64,000 bases of DNA from CAMLJR01 sp964500675 (GTDB lineage: Bacteria > Pseudomonadota > Gammaproteobacteria > Pseudomonadales > CAMLJR01), in the NCBI GenBank assembly GCA_964500675.1, contig CAZCNY010000003.1, forward strand, positions 301,500 through 365,499, read 5' to 3'. A program made the translations under genes and the position numbers. The notes beneath the pieces are model-generated. The model worked only from the letters and a program-made list of their open reading frames with translations. It was not told the DNA's origin and did not search any database. This document shows, piece after piece, positions 41,108 to 50,766 of the stretch; the stretch's first letter is position 1, and each line of letters begins with the position of its first letter.

Positions 41108-43987
41108 TTACACGCGCGCGAGCGCTTCGTTGAGCGCCCGCTCGAGCCGCTGTTTGTAACGCAAATAATGCACGGTCTGCGGGCCGCCGTTATCGACGAT
41201 GCAGCGGCTTAAATCCAAATCCGTAATATAACAAGGGTAGCGTTCTTGATCGCTGCGCTGTGCAAGAATGTAGCGCGCGACGGTATCGTAGAGCGCATCG
41301 CCCAATTCGAGTTCGGTAAATTCCTGCTGATCGCAATAAATATTGAAAATCAAATTGCTGTTGAAATCGTAATCGGCGATTGCCTGCACATGAAAAGACT
41401 GTGTGTTCGAGTGCGGTGCCAGTGTGCGGCGTTCGATATGTGTCGGTGAAATTTCAGCGACGACCTCGTAATATTCTATGCTGCGTGGCGCGCCGCTTTC
41501 GAGCAGCACCTCGTGAGCGCCGCCAAATAACTGCGGCATTTCGCTGCCCTGACGAAATAATGCTGCTTGCATGAATTGATTGAGCGGTTGCAGCAAGGTG
41601 TGCTCGTCGCGAAAGGGCGTCGAGAAGTTGTAGAGCGAACCCATCTCGTCGATAACGAACACATCGGCCTGCTGCTCGTGGCGTTGGTAGATCACCTTGA
41701 TACATTCGGCGCGCGCAAGCTGGCTGATCGCGCCGAGCAGCGAGTTGGGCAGGCAATTGCGATCGAGTACGATCGGGCTGAAGTTGCGTTGTACGCGCCC
41801 GAGTAATTCGAGCAGCGCTGCGTAATTCGGTGCGCGTTGCACGTTGGGCTGCGTGTCCTGCCACTGCAACATGTAAAACTCACGTTGCATTTCCAGGATG
41901 TAGCGCGTTGCGGGCGGACGTGTGCCGCTGTAATAGCAGGCCGCGATATCCTGAAAAAATTGTTCGACGCGCGTGGCGATGGCGCTTGCGCGCGTTGGAC
42001 AAAAACAGTGAATGTCGAGATTCGGCAGCCCCGGATGTTGTTGCGGCGGCAGCAGTTGCATGTAATCACGCAGGCATTGCAGCAATGCGAACGGGCCGCG
42101 ATAGCTGCGCGTGCTGACATCGCCCCAGCTGTTCAGCGTGACTTGATCGACTGCGAGCACGAGGTTTTCGCGCAGACCGCTGTAAACGAGACTGTCGGTT
42201 TGATTCGATAAACGTTCGAGTCCGCGCGAGCGAATCTGCGCCATCGGATCGATACCGACATTGATGAAAAGTTGCATCGTTATCGGCCGGTTCGCGCTTA
42301 AAAACCGTTTGTGCAACTCGTCGTCGTCGCGATCTTCGATGCGTTGTGTCGGCAATCGACTGCGCAGTGTGCGCACAATGTTGAGCAATTCAAATTCGCT
42401 GACGCCGTGCTCACCGGGCACGACATACACGTTGGAATCGACATCGAGCAGACCGTTGATCTGACACCATGCGAGTAGCGCGATGAGATCCTTCGAGCGT
42501 CGCAGCGGCTGCGAATGGGTTAATTCGCGGCCGTTCAATTGTTCGGCGAAAACCGCCCACGCAGGTTGGTTCGCACGACCGCTCGGCATTTGACTGAAGG
42601 TCAGCACATTTTCGCCGAGCCGCGGCGCGATGCCGGGGTTGACCCATTCGACTTTGCCCGCTTTGCGCTCGAAGGCTGCGTAAAGTTTGCGGCCGAGAAT
42701 CGTCATATCCTGGCCGTTGATGATGGCGCTGGCCTGCGCGCGCCGCGCGAATTCCAGTAAGAAGCGATAGCTATTGGTGAGCTCGCGCACAAGTTCGCGT
42801 TGCTCTTTTAAAACGCGGCCGACTTTCCACTGGGGGCGCGCGTCGAGACTGACTAATTGTTGCTTGCCCCAACGCCACTGCTGCACCATGCGTTCGAGCA
42901 ATTCGCGCTGCCATGATTTCGTGCGCTGCGTCGGCCCTTTGGTGATCGCTTTGCCGACTTTGAAATAGAAACAGCGGCGCACGAGTTCGAGTCGATCGGT
43001 TTCACCGCGCGCAAGCAGGTAGCGTTCGAGCTTGCGATACATCATCACATACGGATCGAGTTCATCGATATCGAGTTGTTTTTTGTACAGCGCGCGTTTG
43101 AACGTAGTGCTGAGCGGTTCGACGTGCGGATACTCGCTCGCATAGACCTCGGTCAGCAGTAATTTGATGACCGATTTATATGGCGAGTCGATCGCTTTAT
43201 ACAGTTGCCAAATTCCCGCACCGATGAATTCGCCGGCGGGAATGTGCGCGACGCTGCCGAAATCGAGCGTTTCATTGCCTTTAACGAAACGCTTATGGCG
43301 CAGTGTTTCGGCGGCATAGTTGTATTGCTGTTCCTGGTCGGGAGGAATCAACCACCAGATCGGCACGCGTCCGCCGATGAGCAAGCCGGTACGATAAAAC
43401 TCGTCGAGCAGCAGATAGTGTTGCGTGCTGCCGCAATCCTCGCTGCTCACGCCTTCGCGCTCGCCGAGCCGGAATTTCTCGGGCTCCATCAAAAAGAAAT
43501 GCACTTCGAGCCCGAGCGTGAATGCCCATTTGACGATGTTGTCGCACTTGTCGCGCAGCAGTTGCATTTCCTCGGTATCGAGATCGTCGGGATGACAGAC
43601 CCAGATGTCGAAATCGGAACTCTCCGATTGCGCGATGGTGCCGCACGAGCCCATTAAAAACAGGCTGTGGATACGCCGGCGTAAATTGGGCTCGCGGTGA
43701 TAGACGAAGCTGCGCGCGAGGCGCTGCGCGCGTTCTAGATCGACTTTACTCGGCGTGTATTCCGACAATCCCGCCGGCGCTTGATGCGAGACGTAACCCG
43801 GTAGCATGGGATGGTTGACATGAAACAGCAGCGGCAGCAGTTCGAGAAAAATCTGCTGACGCGTATCGAGCGCGGATTTAGTCCGGGTCAGACGCGCTTC
43901 GTTGACCTGGAGAAATCGTTGCTTGATCAGTTTGAGTGCTTTGCGATCGACGCCGTCGTCGATCGCCGCGAGGGTTTGCATTTGCAT
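41108..43987 (-). CDS. cyaA: Class I adenylate cyclase CyaA
   Basis: 959 residues. The catalytic nucleotidyltransferase domain is N-terminal: LFLMGSCGTIAQSESSDFDI with the GS...DxD metal site (DFDIWVCH), then VHFFLMEPEKFRLG and GVSSEDCGSTQHYLLLDEFY. YRFLLEFARRAQASAIINGQ and the long C-terminal regulatory region (glucose/EIIA-responsive in enterics) follow. It makes cAMP for CRP-type regulators. It is longer than the E. coli enzyme (848), as is usual in Pseudomonas-like species. The start at 43987 is 100 bp from divergent mutM. Confidence 0.95.
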   Translation of the reverse strand: MQMQTLAAIDDGVDRKALKLIKQRFLQVNEARLTRTKSALDTRQQIFLELLPLLFHVNHPMLPGYVSHQAPAGLSEYTPSKVDLERAQRLARSFVYHREPNLRRRIHSLFLMGSCGTIAQSESSDFDIWVCHPDDLDTEEMQLLRDKCDNIVKWAFTLGLEVHFFLMEPEKFRLGEREGVSSEDCGSTQHYLLLDEFYRTGLLIGGRVPIWWLIPPDQEQQYNYAAETLRHKRFVKGNETLDFGSVAHIPAGEFIGAGIWQLYKAIDSPYKSVIKLLLTEVYASEYPHVEPLSTTFKRALYKKQLDIDELDPYVMMYRKLERYLLARGETDRLELVRRCFYFKVGKAITKGPTQRTKSWQRELLERMVQQWRWGKQQLVSLDARPQWKVGRVLKEQRELVRELTNSYRFLLEFARRAQASAIINGQDMTILGRKLYAAFERKAGKVEWVNPGIAPRLGENVLTFSQMPSGRANQPAWAVFAEQLNGRELTHSQPLRRSKDLIALLAWCQINGLLDVDSNVYVVPGEHGVSEFELLNIVRTLRSRLPTQRIEDRDDDELHKRFLSANRPITMQLFINVGIDPMAQIRSRGLERLSNQTDSLVYSGLRENLVLAVDQVTLNSWGDVSTRSYRGPFALLQCLRDYMQLLPPQQHPGLPNLDIHCFCPTRASAIATRVEQFFQDIAACYYSGTRPPATRYILEMQREFYMLQWQDTQPNVQRAPNYAALLELLGRVQRNFSPIVLDRNCLPNSLLGAISQLARAECIKVIYQRHEQQADVFVIDEMGSLYNFSTPFRDEHTLLQPLNQFMQAALFRQGSEMPQLFGGAHEVLLESGAPRSIEYYEVVAEISPTHIERRTLAPHSNTQSFHVQAIADYDFNSNLIFNIYCDQQEFTELELGDALYDTVARYILAQRSDQERYPCYITDLDLSRCIVDNGGPQTVHYLRYKQRLERALNEALARV

Positions 43988-44052
43988 GCCTGCAAGTATA
44001 GGAGGCGATCGCGGATTTGCCGGGCTTGTTGTCCCGGCGAGGAAGCGCGCTG

Positions 44053-44058
44053 GTAGAA
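44053..44058 (+). promoter_or_regulatory. Candidate extended -10 for mutM
   Basis: TGGTAGAAT (44050-44058) is a TGn-extended -10 about 30 bp before the mutM ATG; the -35 region is poor. Confidence 0.4.
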
Positions 44059-44087
44059 TCCGCTGCGCTTAACTGAGAGAGCGACGA

Positions 44088-44903
44088 ATGCCCGAGTTAC
44101 CCGAAGTCGAAACGACGCGCCGCGGCGTCGAGCCACATGTACGCGACCGCCGCATCGAACGTTTGATCGTGCGCCAGCCGCGTCTGCGCTGGCCGATTCC
44201 GCCGGAGCTTGGAGCTTTGCTCGAAGGTCAAACGATTGAGCGCGTCGAGCGGCGCGGTAAGTATTTGCTGGTGCCGTTCGCGCACGGCACGCTAATCATG
44301 CATCTTGGTATGTCGGGCAGTCTGCGCATCATCGCGAGCGGGCTGACAGTCGGCAAACACGATCACGTCGATATCGAACTGAGTTCGGGGCAGGCACTGC
44401 GCTTTACCGATCCGCGCCGCTTCGGCGCGATGCTGTGGCAGCCGAGCGGCGAGAGGATGCATCCGCTGCTGGCCGAGCTCGGTCCCGAACCGCTGACCGG
44501 CGATTTCAATGGTGGCTATTTATTCGAGCGCTCGCGCGGGCGCAGTGCACCCGTGAAGGCGTTTTTAATGGACAGCCACATCGTGGTGGGTGTCGGCAAT
44601 ATCTATGCAAATGAAGCCTTATTCGGCGCGGGCATTCGACCCGAGCGTGCCGCCGGCCGCATTTCGCGCGCGCGCTATGCGGTGCTGGCTGACGAAGTCA
44701 AGCGCGTGCTCGCACGCTCGATCAAGCAGGGCGGGACGACGCTGCGCGATTTTGTCGGTGGCGACGGTAATCCCGGCTATTTTCGGCAGCAGCTCAATGT
44801 TTACGGGCGCGGCGATGAGCCGTGCCGGGTATGCGGCTCGTCGTTGAAGGAAATCCGGCTCGGCCAGCGCAGCACGGTATTTTGCCGTCGATGCCAGAAA
44901 TGA
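44088..44903 (+). CDS. mutM: Formamidopyrimidine-DNA glycosylase MutM (Fpg)
   Basis: 271 residues. The catalytic N-terminus PELPEVETTRRGVEPHV supplies Pro2 and Glu3. KYLLVPFAHGTLIMHLGMSG includes the conserved Lys. GVGNIYANEALF is the H2TH segment, and the C-terminal zinc finger is CRVCGSSLKEIRLGQRSTVF followed by CRRCQK. It excises 8-oxoguanine and formamidopyrimidines. Divergent from cyaA. Confidence 0.97.
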   Translation: MPELPEVETTRRGVEPHVRDRRIERLIVRQPRLRWPIPPELGALLEGQTIERVERRGKYLLVPFAHGTLIMHLGMSGSLRIIASGLTVGKHDHVDIELSSGQALRFTDPRRFGAMLWQPSGERMHPLLAELGPEPLTGDFNGGYLFERSRGRSAPVKAFLMDSHIVVGVGNIYANEALFGAGIRPERAAGRISRARYAVLADEVKRVLARSIKQGGTTLRDFVGGDGNPGYFRQQLNVYGRGDEPCRVCGSSLKEIRLGQRSTVFCRRCQK

Positions 44904-44968
44904 GCGTGCAAATCTCGCGCGCGATCACAAATTTAACCGCGAAGTACGCTATGCTTCGGACCGTGCAG

Positions 44969-44996
44969 TTGACGTTACAGATGCTTTAACTAGACT
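44969..44996 (+). promoter_or_regulatory. Candidate sigma-70 promoter
   Basis: TTGACG (44969-44974), 16 bp, TAGACT (44991-44996), about 70 bp before the small exported protein at 45066. Confidence 0.45.
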
Positions 44997-45065
44997 TCGT
45001 AAACTATTTCCCCAATAAGCTTTTGTCGCCAGCTACCCGCGGCGACGCCGATGGAGATCAGGCCC

Positions 45066-45413
45066 ATGCGAGCGATCGCTAACAAATTTTCCCGACTGCT
45101 GACCGTGGCGCCCCGGCCGTTAGCGGCAACACTGCTGTCATTCGCGTTAGTCGCACCGCAGATCACTATGGCGCAGGAGGTTCAAGAGGATCCGTCGGCG
45201 CTGGCGATGGCGGGTGACGCACTCATCGCTCGGCCGCTCGGCTTGGTGTTTACCGCTGTGGGTACGGCGCTGTACGTAGTGACGTTGCCGTTCACCGCAC
45301 TCGGCGGCAACGCTAAGCAAGCGGGGAAAGAACTTGTGGTTGGCCCCGCCGAAGCAACCTTCGTGCGCTGCCTGGGCTGCACCAAGCCGGGCTATCACCA
45401 CGACGCTGAATAA
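45066..45413 (+). CDS. Small conserved exported membrane protein
   Basis: 115 residues from ATG 45066 (GGAG nine bases upstream; an ATG at 45051 contains that GGAG). The N-terminal signal (RLLTVAPRPLAATLLSFALV) is cleaved near ITMAQE. The mature part is short: GDALIARPLGLVFTAVGTAL and YVVTLPFTALGGNAKQAGKE form a hydrophobic hairpin, then FVRCLGCTKPGYHHDAE with a Cys pair and a His-rich end. Similar Pseudomonas proteins are often labelled multidrug transporter without evidence; I do not endorse that. Function unknown. Confidence 0.72.
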   Translation: MRAIANKFSRLLTVAPRPLAATLLSFALVAPQITMAQEVQEDPSALAMAGDALIARPLGLVFTAVGTALYVVTLPFTALGGNAKQAGKELVVGPAEATFVRCLGCTKPGYHHDAE

Positions 45414-45420
45414 AAAAATC

Positions 45421-47238
45421 TTATTCGCCCCCGACTGAGCCTTCTCGGCGGGGGTCCGAGCTTCCAATCAGTTTTTTCCCTTCGATCCAAATGCCATTCA
45501 GCCCGCTGCTTTGCGGCGCGATTTTCACGCTGTGGCCAAGCGCTTCGAGCGCTGACTTTAGGGTTCCGGCATCGCTGTCCTGCTCTAATTCCAACCCGTG
45601 ATTCATGGCGACGATGTGAGGGCTTGCTATCGCTTCACGTGGCGAAAATCCGCCATCGATGCTGTATAGCAGAGTTTTGGCGACATAGTCGATAATGCGC
45701 GCGCCACCCGGTGACCCGAGCAGTATGGCGGGCTTGCCGTTGCGAAACACAATAACGGGTGCCATCGACGAACGCGGTCGCTTGCCGGGTTCGATGCGGT
45801 TGGCGACACGTTTGCCGTCGATATCGCGCGGTGTGAATGAAAAATCCGTGAGCTGATTGTTGAGAAAAAAACCATCGACGAAAATGCGCGAACCAAAAGC
45901 CGATTCGATCGTCGTCGTCATGCTCAGCGCGTTGCCATCGCGATCGACGATGCTGATATGACTTGTGCAGGGAATTTCGGGCGATGTCGCGGTGATGAAG
46001 TTTTGCGCGGTAGTTTTTGGCGGCCACGCAGGTTGCCCGGCTGAGACCGTTGTCGCCGCGTGATGTGGGTCGATGAGTTTCGCGCGTGCTGCAAGATAAT
46101 CGGGTGCAATCAGACCGGCGGTCGGCACTGTAATGAAATCGGGATCGGCGACATAGGTATCGCGATCAGCGAAAGCGAGCCGCGAGGCTTCGGCGAACAA
46201 GTGGGCGAATTGAACACTATTGGGCGAACGTGTCGCAGGTGGAAAGCGTTGCAACATTCCGATGATGGCGAACACGGTAGTTGCGCCCGACGACGGCGGC
46301 GCCGCGCCGCAGAGTGTATATTCGCGGTAATCCATGCACAGCGGATCGCGCTCTTTGGCTTCATAAGCTGCGAGATCGCCGAGCGCTAGCGCACCGCTGC
46401 GATTTGGATTGTGCTGCACGACATCGACAATATCGTGCGCAAGCGGCCCGCGATAAAACGCCTGCGCACCGTCGCGCGCCAGCAATTTCAACGTCTTCGC
46501 ATATGCGGGATTTTTTAGCAGCGTGCCGATAGGTTTCGGCGTACTTTCACCCTGAAAAGAATTATTGGCGGTTTGGAAAAAATACGCGCGCAGCGACGGG
46601 CTTTCGAGCAGGCGCGGAGTTTCTTCGAGCAGTTCGTGCAGGCGCGGCGAAATGAGAAAGCCGTGCTCGGCGAGCGCGATCGCGGGTTGGAAGAGATCGG
46701 CCCAAGGCAGCTTGCCGAAGCGTCGATGCGTTGCGGCGAGCAACTTGACGATACCGGGCGTGCCCACCGCGTGACCGCCGATCACGGCATCGAGAAACGC
46801 CAGCGGTTTGCCGTCATCTTGCAGAAAATAATTTTCATCCACGCGTGCGGGCGCGGTTTCGCGTGCGTCGAAATAATGTAATCGATGCGCGTGCTGATCC
46901 CAGTAGAGTGCAAACGCACCACCACCGATGCCCGACGATTGCGGCTCCACCAAACCCAACACCAATTGCGCGGCGATCATGGCATCGACCGCTGAGCCGC
47001 CGCGCTTGAGTATGGCGACGGCGGCATCAGTGGCATGCGCGTTGGCGGTGACGGCCATGAAGTGCTGCGCGCTGCCATTCTGCGTTGAAGTCGCAATTGA
47101 ATGATCGGTGCTGGCCGCTTCAGGAATTAATGCGTTGTCGGCCGCGCGTGCACAGTTAATAAATGCAGTGCAAAAAAATACCGCGTTAAAAAATACCGTG
47201 AGAGTCGAATAGCGCAGCGCAAAAATGAAGTTGCGCAT
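45421..47238 (-). CDS. ggt: Gamma-glutamyltransferase
   Basis: 605 residues. The signal peptide MRNFIFALRYSTLTVFFNAV ends near CARAADN, so the enzyme is periplasmic. The large-subunit start FMAVTANAHATDAAVAILKR and EPQSSGIGGGAFALYWD are conserved. The autoprocessing and catalytic Thr is in PCTSHISIVDRDGNALSM, and LGSPGGARIIDYV carries the substrate glycine loop. It cleaves glutathione and gamma-glutamyl peptides. It lies 5 bp after the ferredoxin gene and is convergent with the small exported protein. Confidence 0.93.
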   Translation of the reverse strand: MRNFIFALRYSTLTVFFNAVFFCTAFINCARAADNALIPEAASTDHSIATSTQNGSAQHFMAVTANAHATDAAVAILKRGGSAVDAMIAAQLVLGLVEPQSSGIGGGAFALYWDQHAHRLHYFDARETAPARVDENYFLQDDGKPLAFLDAVIGGHAVGTPGIVKLLAATHRRFGKLPWADLFQPAIALAEHGFLISPRLHELLEETPRLLESPSLRAYFFQTANNSFQGESTPKPIGTLLKNPAYAKTLKLLARDGAQAFYRGPLAHDIVDVVQHNPNRSGALALGDLAAYEAKERDPLCMDYREYTLCGAAPPSSGATTVFAIIGMLQRFPPATRSPNSVQFAHLFAEASRLAFADRDTYVADPDFITVPTAGLIAPDYLAARAKLIDPHHAATTVSAGQPAWPPKTTAQNFITATSPEIPCTSHISIVDRDGNALSMTTTIESAFGSRIFVDGFFLNNQLTDFSFTPRDIDGKRVANRIEPGKRPRSSMAPVIVFRNGKPAILLGSPGGARIIDYVAKTLLYSIDGGFSPREAIASPHIVAMNHGLELEQDSDAGTLKSALEALGHSVKIAPQSSGLNGIWIEGKKLIGSSDPRREGSVGGE

Positions 47239-47243
47239 GGTGT

Positions 47244-47498
47244 TTATCTTTTGGCGGCGATGAGCCGCTCGTATTTATGCATCAGCTCGTCGCGCGATTC
47301 AAAATGATTCGGATCGAGCGGGATGCAGTCGACGGGGCACACCTGCTGGCATTGTGGTTCATCGAAATGACCGACGCATTCGGTGCATTTATTCGGGTCG
47401 ATGATGTAGATATCTTCGCCTTGCGAAATCGCGTCGTTCGGGCACTCGGGTTCGCACACATCGCAGTTGATGCAGGCGTCGGTGATCATCAGCGCCAT
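47244..47498 (-). CDS. yfhL: YfhL-family 2[4Fe-4S] ferredoxin
   Basis: 84 residues. Cluster motifs are CINCDVCEPECPN and CTECVGHFDEPQCQQVCPVD, the second with the eight-residue insertion of Alvin/YfhL-type ferredoxins, followed by a helical tail (DELMHKYERLIAAK). Gammaproteobacterial members are low-potential electron carriers; coaD-fdx adjacency is common in Pseudomonas. It lies 27 bp downstream of coaD. Confidence 0.92.
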   Translation of the reverse strand: MALMITDACINCDVCEPECPNDAISQGEDIYIIDPNKCTECVGHFDEPQCQQVCPVDCIPLDPNHFESRDELMHKYERLIAAKR

Positions 47499-47525
47499 CG
47501 ATAAAACCTCAAAACTTCTTGTCGT

Positions 47526-48005
47526 CTAAGCGCCAAACTTGGCGCGCAATGCCTGCGCAACAGCGGCGGGAACGAACTGCTCGATTTGGCCTTTCATGCT
47601 CGCGATTTCACGCACGAGCGTCGATGAGATAAACGCGCAGTGTTCATTCGGTGTCAGAAAAATCGTATCGAGATCGGGCAGCATCGCGCGGTTCATATTG
47701 GCAAGCTGCAATTCGTACTCGAAATCGGCGATCGCGCGCACGCCGCGCAAAACAAAGCGGCTGTTGTGTTCGCGTGCGAAATCGACGAGCAGATTGCTGT
47801 AGCCGAAAAACTCGATGTTGGGCAGATGGCTCAACGCGGCGCGGCACAGAGCGATGCGCTCGTCGAGGTCGAATAGCGGCTTTTTCTTTTCGCTGTGCGC
47901 AATCGCGAGAATCACGCTGTCGAATATCCCCGCCGCACGCTCTACGAGGTCGACGTGGCCGTTGGTGATGGGGTCGAAAGTGCCGGGATAGATAACGGTT
48001 TTCAT
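47526..48005 (-). CDS. coaD: Phosphopantetheine adenylyltransferase CoaD
   Basis: 159 residues. TVIYPGTFDPITNGHVDLVE has the T/HxxH nucleotidyltransferase motif, and LRGVRAIADFEYELQLANMN and FISSTLVREIASMKGQI (the ISST(x)VRE motif) are diagnostic. It catalyses the penultimate step of CoA synthesis. The ATG at 48005 leaves a 130-bp gap to rsmD, in which no feature stands out. Confidence 0.97.
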   Translation of the reverse strand: MKTVIYPGTFDPITNGHVDLVERAAGIFDSVILAIAHSEKKKPLFDLDERIALCRAALSHLPNIEFFGYSNLLVDFAREHNSRFVLRGVRAIADFEYELQLANMNRAMLPDLDTIFLTPNEHCAFISSTLVREIASMKGQIEQFVPAAVAQALRAKFGA

Positions 48006-48135
48006 GTCGTCAGCCGCATGCGCCTAAAGAAATTCAAGGGCCTCAAGTCGCGCATACTAGCGGTTTGGCTCTTGAGCGGCAACGCGCAAACGAAATCGAA
48101 TAGCCGCTTAAATATGCGGGCTTTCGTGCCCTGCG

Positions 48136-48759
48136 TTATTTACGCTCTTTGTGTTCGCGAAGAAAAAGCCGATAGGCGACTTGGCCTGCACGCTTGTCGC
48201 GATGCCGATGCCACGTCGGCGGCACCGCGGGTGCTGGCTCATCGGCCGCAGCCTCGATGTAGATCCAGGCGCGCTCCGCCAACCAGTTTCTGTCTTCGAG
48301 CAGCTTGCAGCATTCGTCCAATAAACCCTGGCGAAACGGTGGATCGATAAAAACGATATTGAACGTTACCGCAGCGCTCTGTTGCAGCCACGCCTGAGCT
48401 GCGCCGCAGAAAACTTGCGCGTCGCGGCAAGACAACAGTGTTAGATGTGATTCGATGCGGCGTGCGGCGGCGGAGGCAGCATCGACGAACTGGCAAAAGC
48501 CCGCGCCGCGCGACAGAGCTTCGAGTCCGAGTGCGCCGCTGCCGGCGAATAAATCGAGGCAGCGCGCGCCGCTGATTTCTGGCGCGAGCCAATTGAACAG
48601 CGTTTCGCGCACGCGATCGGGGCTCGGCCGCAAGCCGGGCAGTGCGGGAAAACGCAGTTTGCGTCCGCGCCACTGCCCGCCGATGATGCGCAATTCGCCA
48701 TCGGACTCGGCGAGTTTACCGGTGCCGGTTTTGCTTGATGTGGAGCGAGTGGCGGTCAT
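48136..48759 (-). CDS. rsmD: 16S rRNA (guanine966-N2)-methyltransferase RsmD
   Basis: 207 residues from ATG 48759. LRIIGGQWRGRKLRFPALPG and LRPSPDRVRETLFNWLAPEI are the family start. The SAM site is CLDLFAGSGALGLEALSRGA, and the N-methylase tetrapeptide DPPF lies in IVFIDPPFRQGLLDE. It methylates G966 of 16S rRNA. The open frame to 48978 overlaps ftsY and was trimmed. Divergent from ftsY across 105 bp. Confidence 0.95.
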   Translation of the reverse strand: MTATRSTSSKTGTGKLAESDGELRIIGGQWRGRKLRFPALPGLRPSPDRVRETLFNWLAPEISGARCLDLFAGSGALGLEALSRGAGFCQFVDAASAAARRIESHLTLLSCRDAQVFCGAAQAWLQQSAAVTFNIVFIDPPFRQGLLDECCKLLEDRNWLAERAWIYIEAAADEPAPAVPPTWHRHRDKRAGQVAYRLFLREHKERK

Positions 48760-48864
48760 TCGACAAATCGACGATGCGGAATGGTAGGATACGCGCTCGT
48801 TGCGAGGTCCTATATATCGATAACATGGGACCCACTCTAGCATGATTTTTTTCGTCGAGCGCCA

Positions 48865-49956
48865 ATGAAGTTTTTCGATCACTTCCGCAAGGAAAAAAAC
48901 AAGGGCAACGATAAAGACCGGCCCGAAAGCGAAATCGTCGAAGCGGCTGCGCCAGTTGCCCCGCAACCTCAAACGCAACCACAGGTCGACATTGCGCCTT
49001 CCGTATCCGCTGAACCAAAGACCGGCTTTTTCGGCCGCTTAAAAGCCGGTTTACGCCGCACGAGTTCGTCATTTTCCGAAGGTGTCGGCAATCTTTTTCT
49101 CGGTAAAAAAGCGATCGACGACGCGTTATTCGAGGAGCTCGAAACGCAATTGTTGCTGGCCGATGTCGGCATCGACGCGACGCAACTGATCATCGGCAAT
49201 TTGACCAAGCGCGTGTCGCGCAAAGAATTGAGCGATGCCGGAGCGTTGTATCGCGCGCTGCAGGATGAATTGAAGGCGCTGATCACGCCATGCTCGGCGC
49301 CGCTCGTGGTTGATGCGACGCACAAACCGTTCGTGATTTTGATGGTCGGCGTCAACGGCGTTGGCAAAACCACGACGATCGGCAAATTGGCCAAGCGTTT
49401 TCAGAGCGATGGCAAATCGGTGATGCTCGCCGCGGGCGACACATTCCGCGCGGCGGCGGTCGAGCAATTGCAAGTGTGGGGTGAGCGCAACGCTGTGCCT
49501 GTGATCGCGCAACATACGGGCGCGGATTCGGCCTCGGTATTATTCGATGCATTGCAAGCCGCGCAATCGCGCGGCGTCGATGTGTTGATCGCCGATACCG
49601 CGGGGCGTTTGCACAATAAAGATAATTTGATGGAAGAGCTGAAAAAAATCGTACGCGTGATGCGCAAGCTCGATCCGAGCGCGCCGCATGAAGTGTTGCT
49701 CGTGCTCGACGCCGGTACGGGACAAAATGCGCTCGCACAGGTGAAGCATTTTCAGGAGACGGTTGGCGTCAGCGGCATCGCGTTGACTAAACTCGACGGC
49801 ACCGCGAAAGGCGGTATTATTTTCGCGATCAGCCGGCAGAGCGGGTTGCCGATTCGCTTCATCGGCGTCGGCGAACAAATCGATGATTTGCGCCCATTCG
49901 ACGCCGATGAATTTATCAGCGCGCTGTTCCAACGTGAGCCTATGCATCCAATATAA
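48865..49956 (+). CDS. ftsY: Signal recognition particle receptor FtsY
   Basis: 363 residues. A charged N-terminal A domain (about 1-60), much shorter than in E. coli, precedes the N domain and the SRP GTPase: G1 VGVNGVGKTTTIGKLAKRF, DTFRAAAVEQL, G3 DTAGRLHNK, and G4 TKLDGTAKGG. It docks ribosome-SRP complexes at the SecYEG membrane site. The last codons (MHPI-stop) form the first unit of a 19-bp tandem repeat running past the gene. Confidence 0.96.
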   Translation: MKFFDHFRKEKNKGNDKDRPESEIVEAAAPVAPQPQTQPQVDIAPSVSAEPKTGFFGRLKAGLRRTSSSFSEGVGNLFLGKKAIDDALFEELETQLLLADVGIDATQLIIGNLTKRVSRKELSDAGALYRALQDELKALITPCSAPLVVDATHKPFVILMVGVNGVGKTTTIGKLAKRFQSDGKSVMLAAGDTFRAAAVEQLQVWGERNAVPVIAQHTGADSASVLFDALQAAQSRGVDVLIADTAGRLHNKDNLMEELKKIVRVMRKLDPSAPHEVLLVLDAGTGQNALAQVKHFQETVGVSGIALTKLDGTAKGGIIFAISRQSGLPIRFIGVGEQIDDLRPFDADEFISALFQREPMHPI

Positions 49957-50004
49957 ACTGATGTATCCAATGTAGACCGATGTATCCAACGTAAACCGAT
50001 GTAA
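49943..50004. repeat. 19-bp tandem repeat, three copies, across the ftsY stop
   Basis: Units at 49943-49961, 49962-49980 and 49981-49999 are variants of TGTATCCAATGTAGACCGA, then partial TGTAA. The first unit contains the ftsY stop, so the array looks like a slipped copy of the gene's 3' end. It fills most of the 84-bp ftsY-ftsE spacer. Confidence 0.85.
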
Positions 50005-50040
50005 GTACAGCGTGAGCCCGCTTCAAATTAGAGACGTGTA

Positions 50041-50766
50041 GTGATCGAATTCGAACGAGTAACCAAGCGCTATGTGGGCGGTCATGTGCCCTCTGGGGTA
50101 TTTGAGGCGCTCAACGATGTGAGCTTTGTGATTCCGCGCGGCGAGATGGTATTTCTGACCGGTCGCAGCGGCGCAGGTAAGAGCACGCTGTTGAAATTGA
50201 TCATGTTGATGGAGCGGCCCACGAGCGGACGCATCATGGTCAACGGACACAAGTTCGAAAAAATGTCCGCGCGTAAAATCCCTTTGCTGCGCCGCGAAAT
50301 CGGCGTCGTGTTTCAAAATCATCAACTGTTGTCGGATCGCAGTGTGTACGACAATGTCGCTTTGCCGCTCATGATCCTCGGGTATCAACCCAGCGAAATC
50401 GGCCGGCGCGTGCGTGCGGCGCTCGACAAAGTCGGTTTACTCGGCAAGGAAAAAAACAATCCACACACCCTATCCGGCGGTGAACAGCAGCGCGTCGGCA
50501 TCGCGCGCGCCGTCGTGCATAAGCCGCCAATCCTGTTAGCCGATGAGCCCACCGGCAATCTCGATCCCGAACTCGCGCGCGATGTGATGCATCTGTTCGA
50601 GCAATTCAATCAGGTCGGCGTTACGGTGCTGGTCGCGAGTCACGATCTTTCGCTGATCGCGCGCATGCCGCATCGCACACTGATGTTGCGCGAAGGTCAG
50701 CTCGTGCGCGGGGTTGGCGATAGCGCGGGCGGCGATGAGGCGATGCCGGAGCGGGATCATGGCTGA
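50041..50766 (+). CDS. ftsE: Cell division ATP-binding protein FtsE
   Basis: 241 residues from GTG. ABC ATPase motifs: Walker A GRSGAGKSTLLKL, Q-loop VVFQNHQLL, signature LSGGEQQRVGIARA, Walker B ILLADEPTGNLDP and H-loop VASHDLS. With FtsX it activates septal amidases at division. The C-terminus carries a tail (GVGDSAGGDEAMPERDHG) not present in E. coli FtsE. It overlaps ftsX by 8 bp. Confidence 0.96.
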   Translation: MIEFERVTKRYVGGHVPSGVFEALNDVSFVIPRGEMVFLTGRSGAGKSTLLKLIMLMERPTSGRIMVNGHKFEKMSARKIPLLRREIGVVFQNHQLLSDRSVYDNVALPLMILGYQPSEIGRRVRAALDKVGLLGKEKNNPHTLSGGEQQRVGIARAVVHKPPILLADEPTGNLDPELARDVMHLFEQFNQVGVTVLVASHDLSLIARMPHRTLMLREGQLVRGVGDSAGGDEAMPERDHG

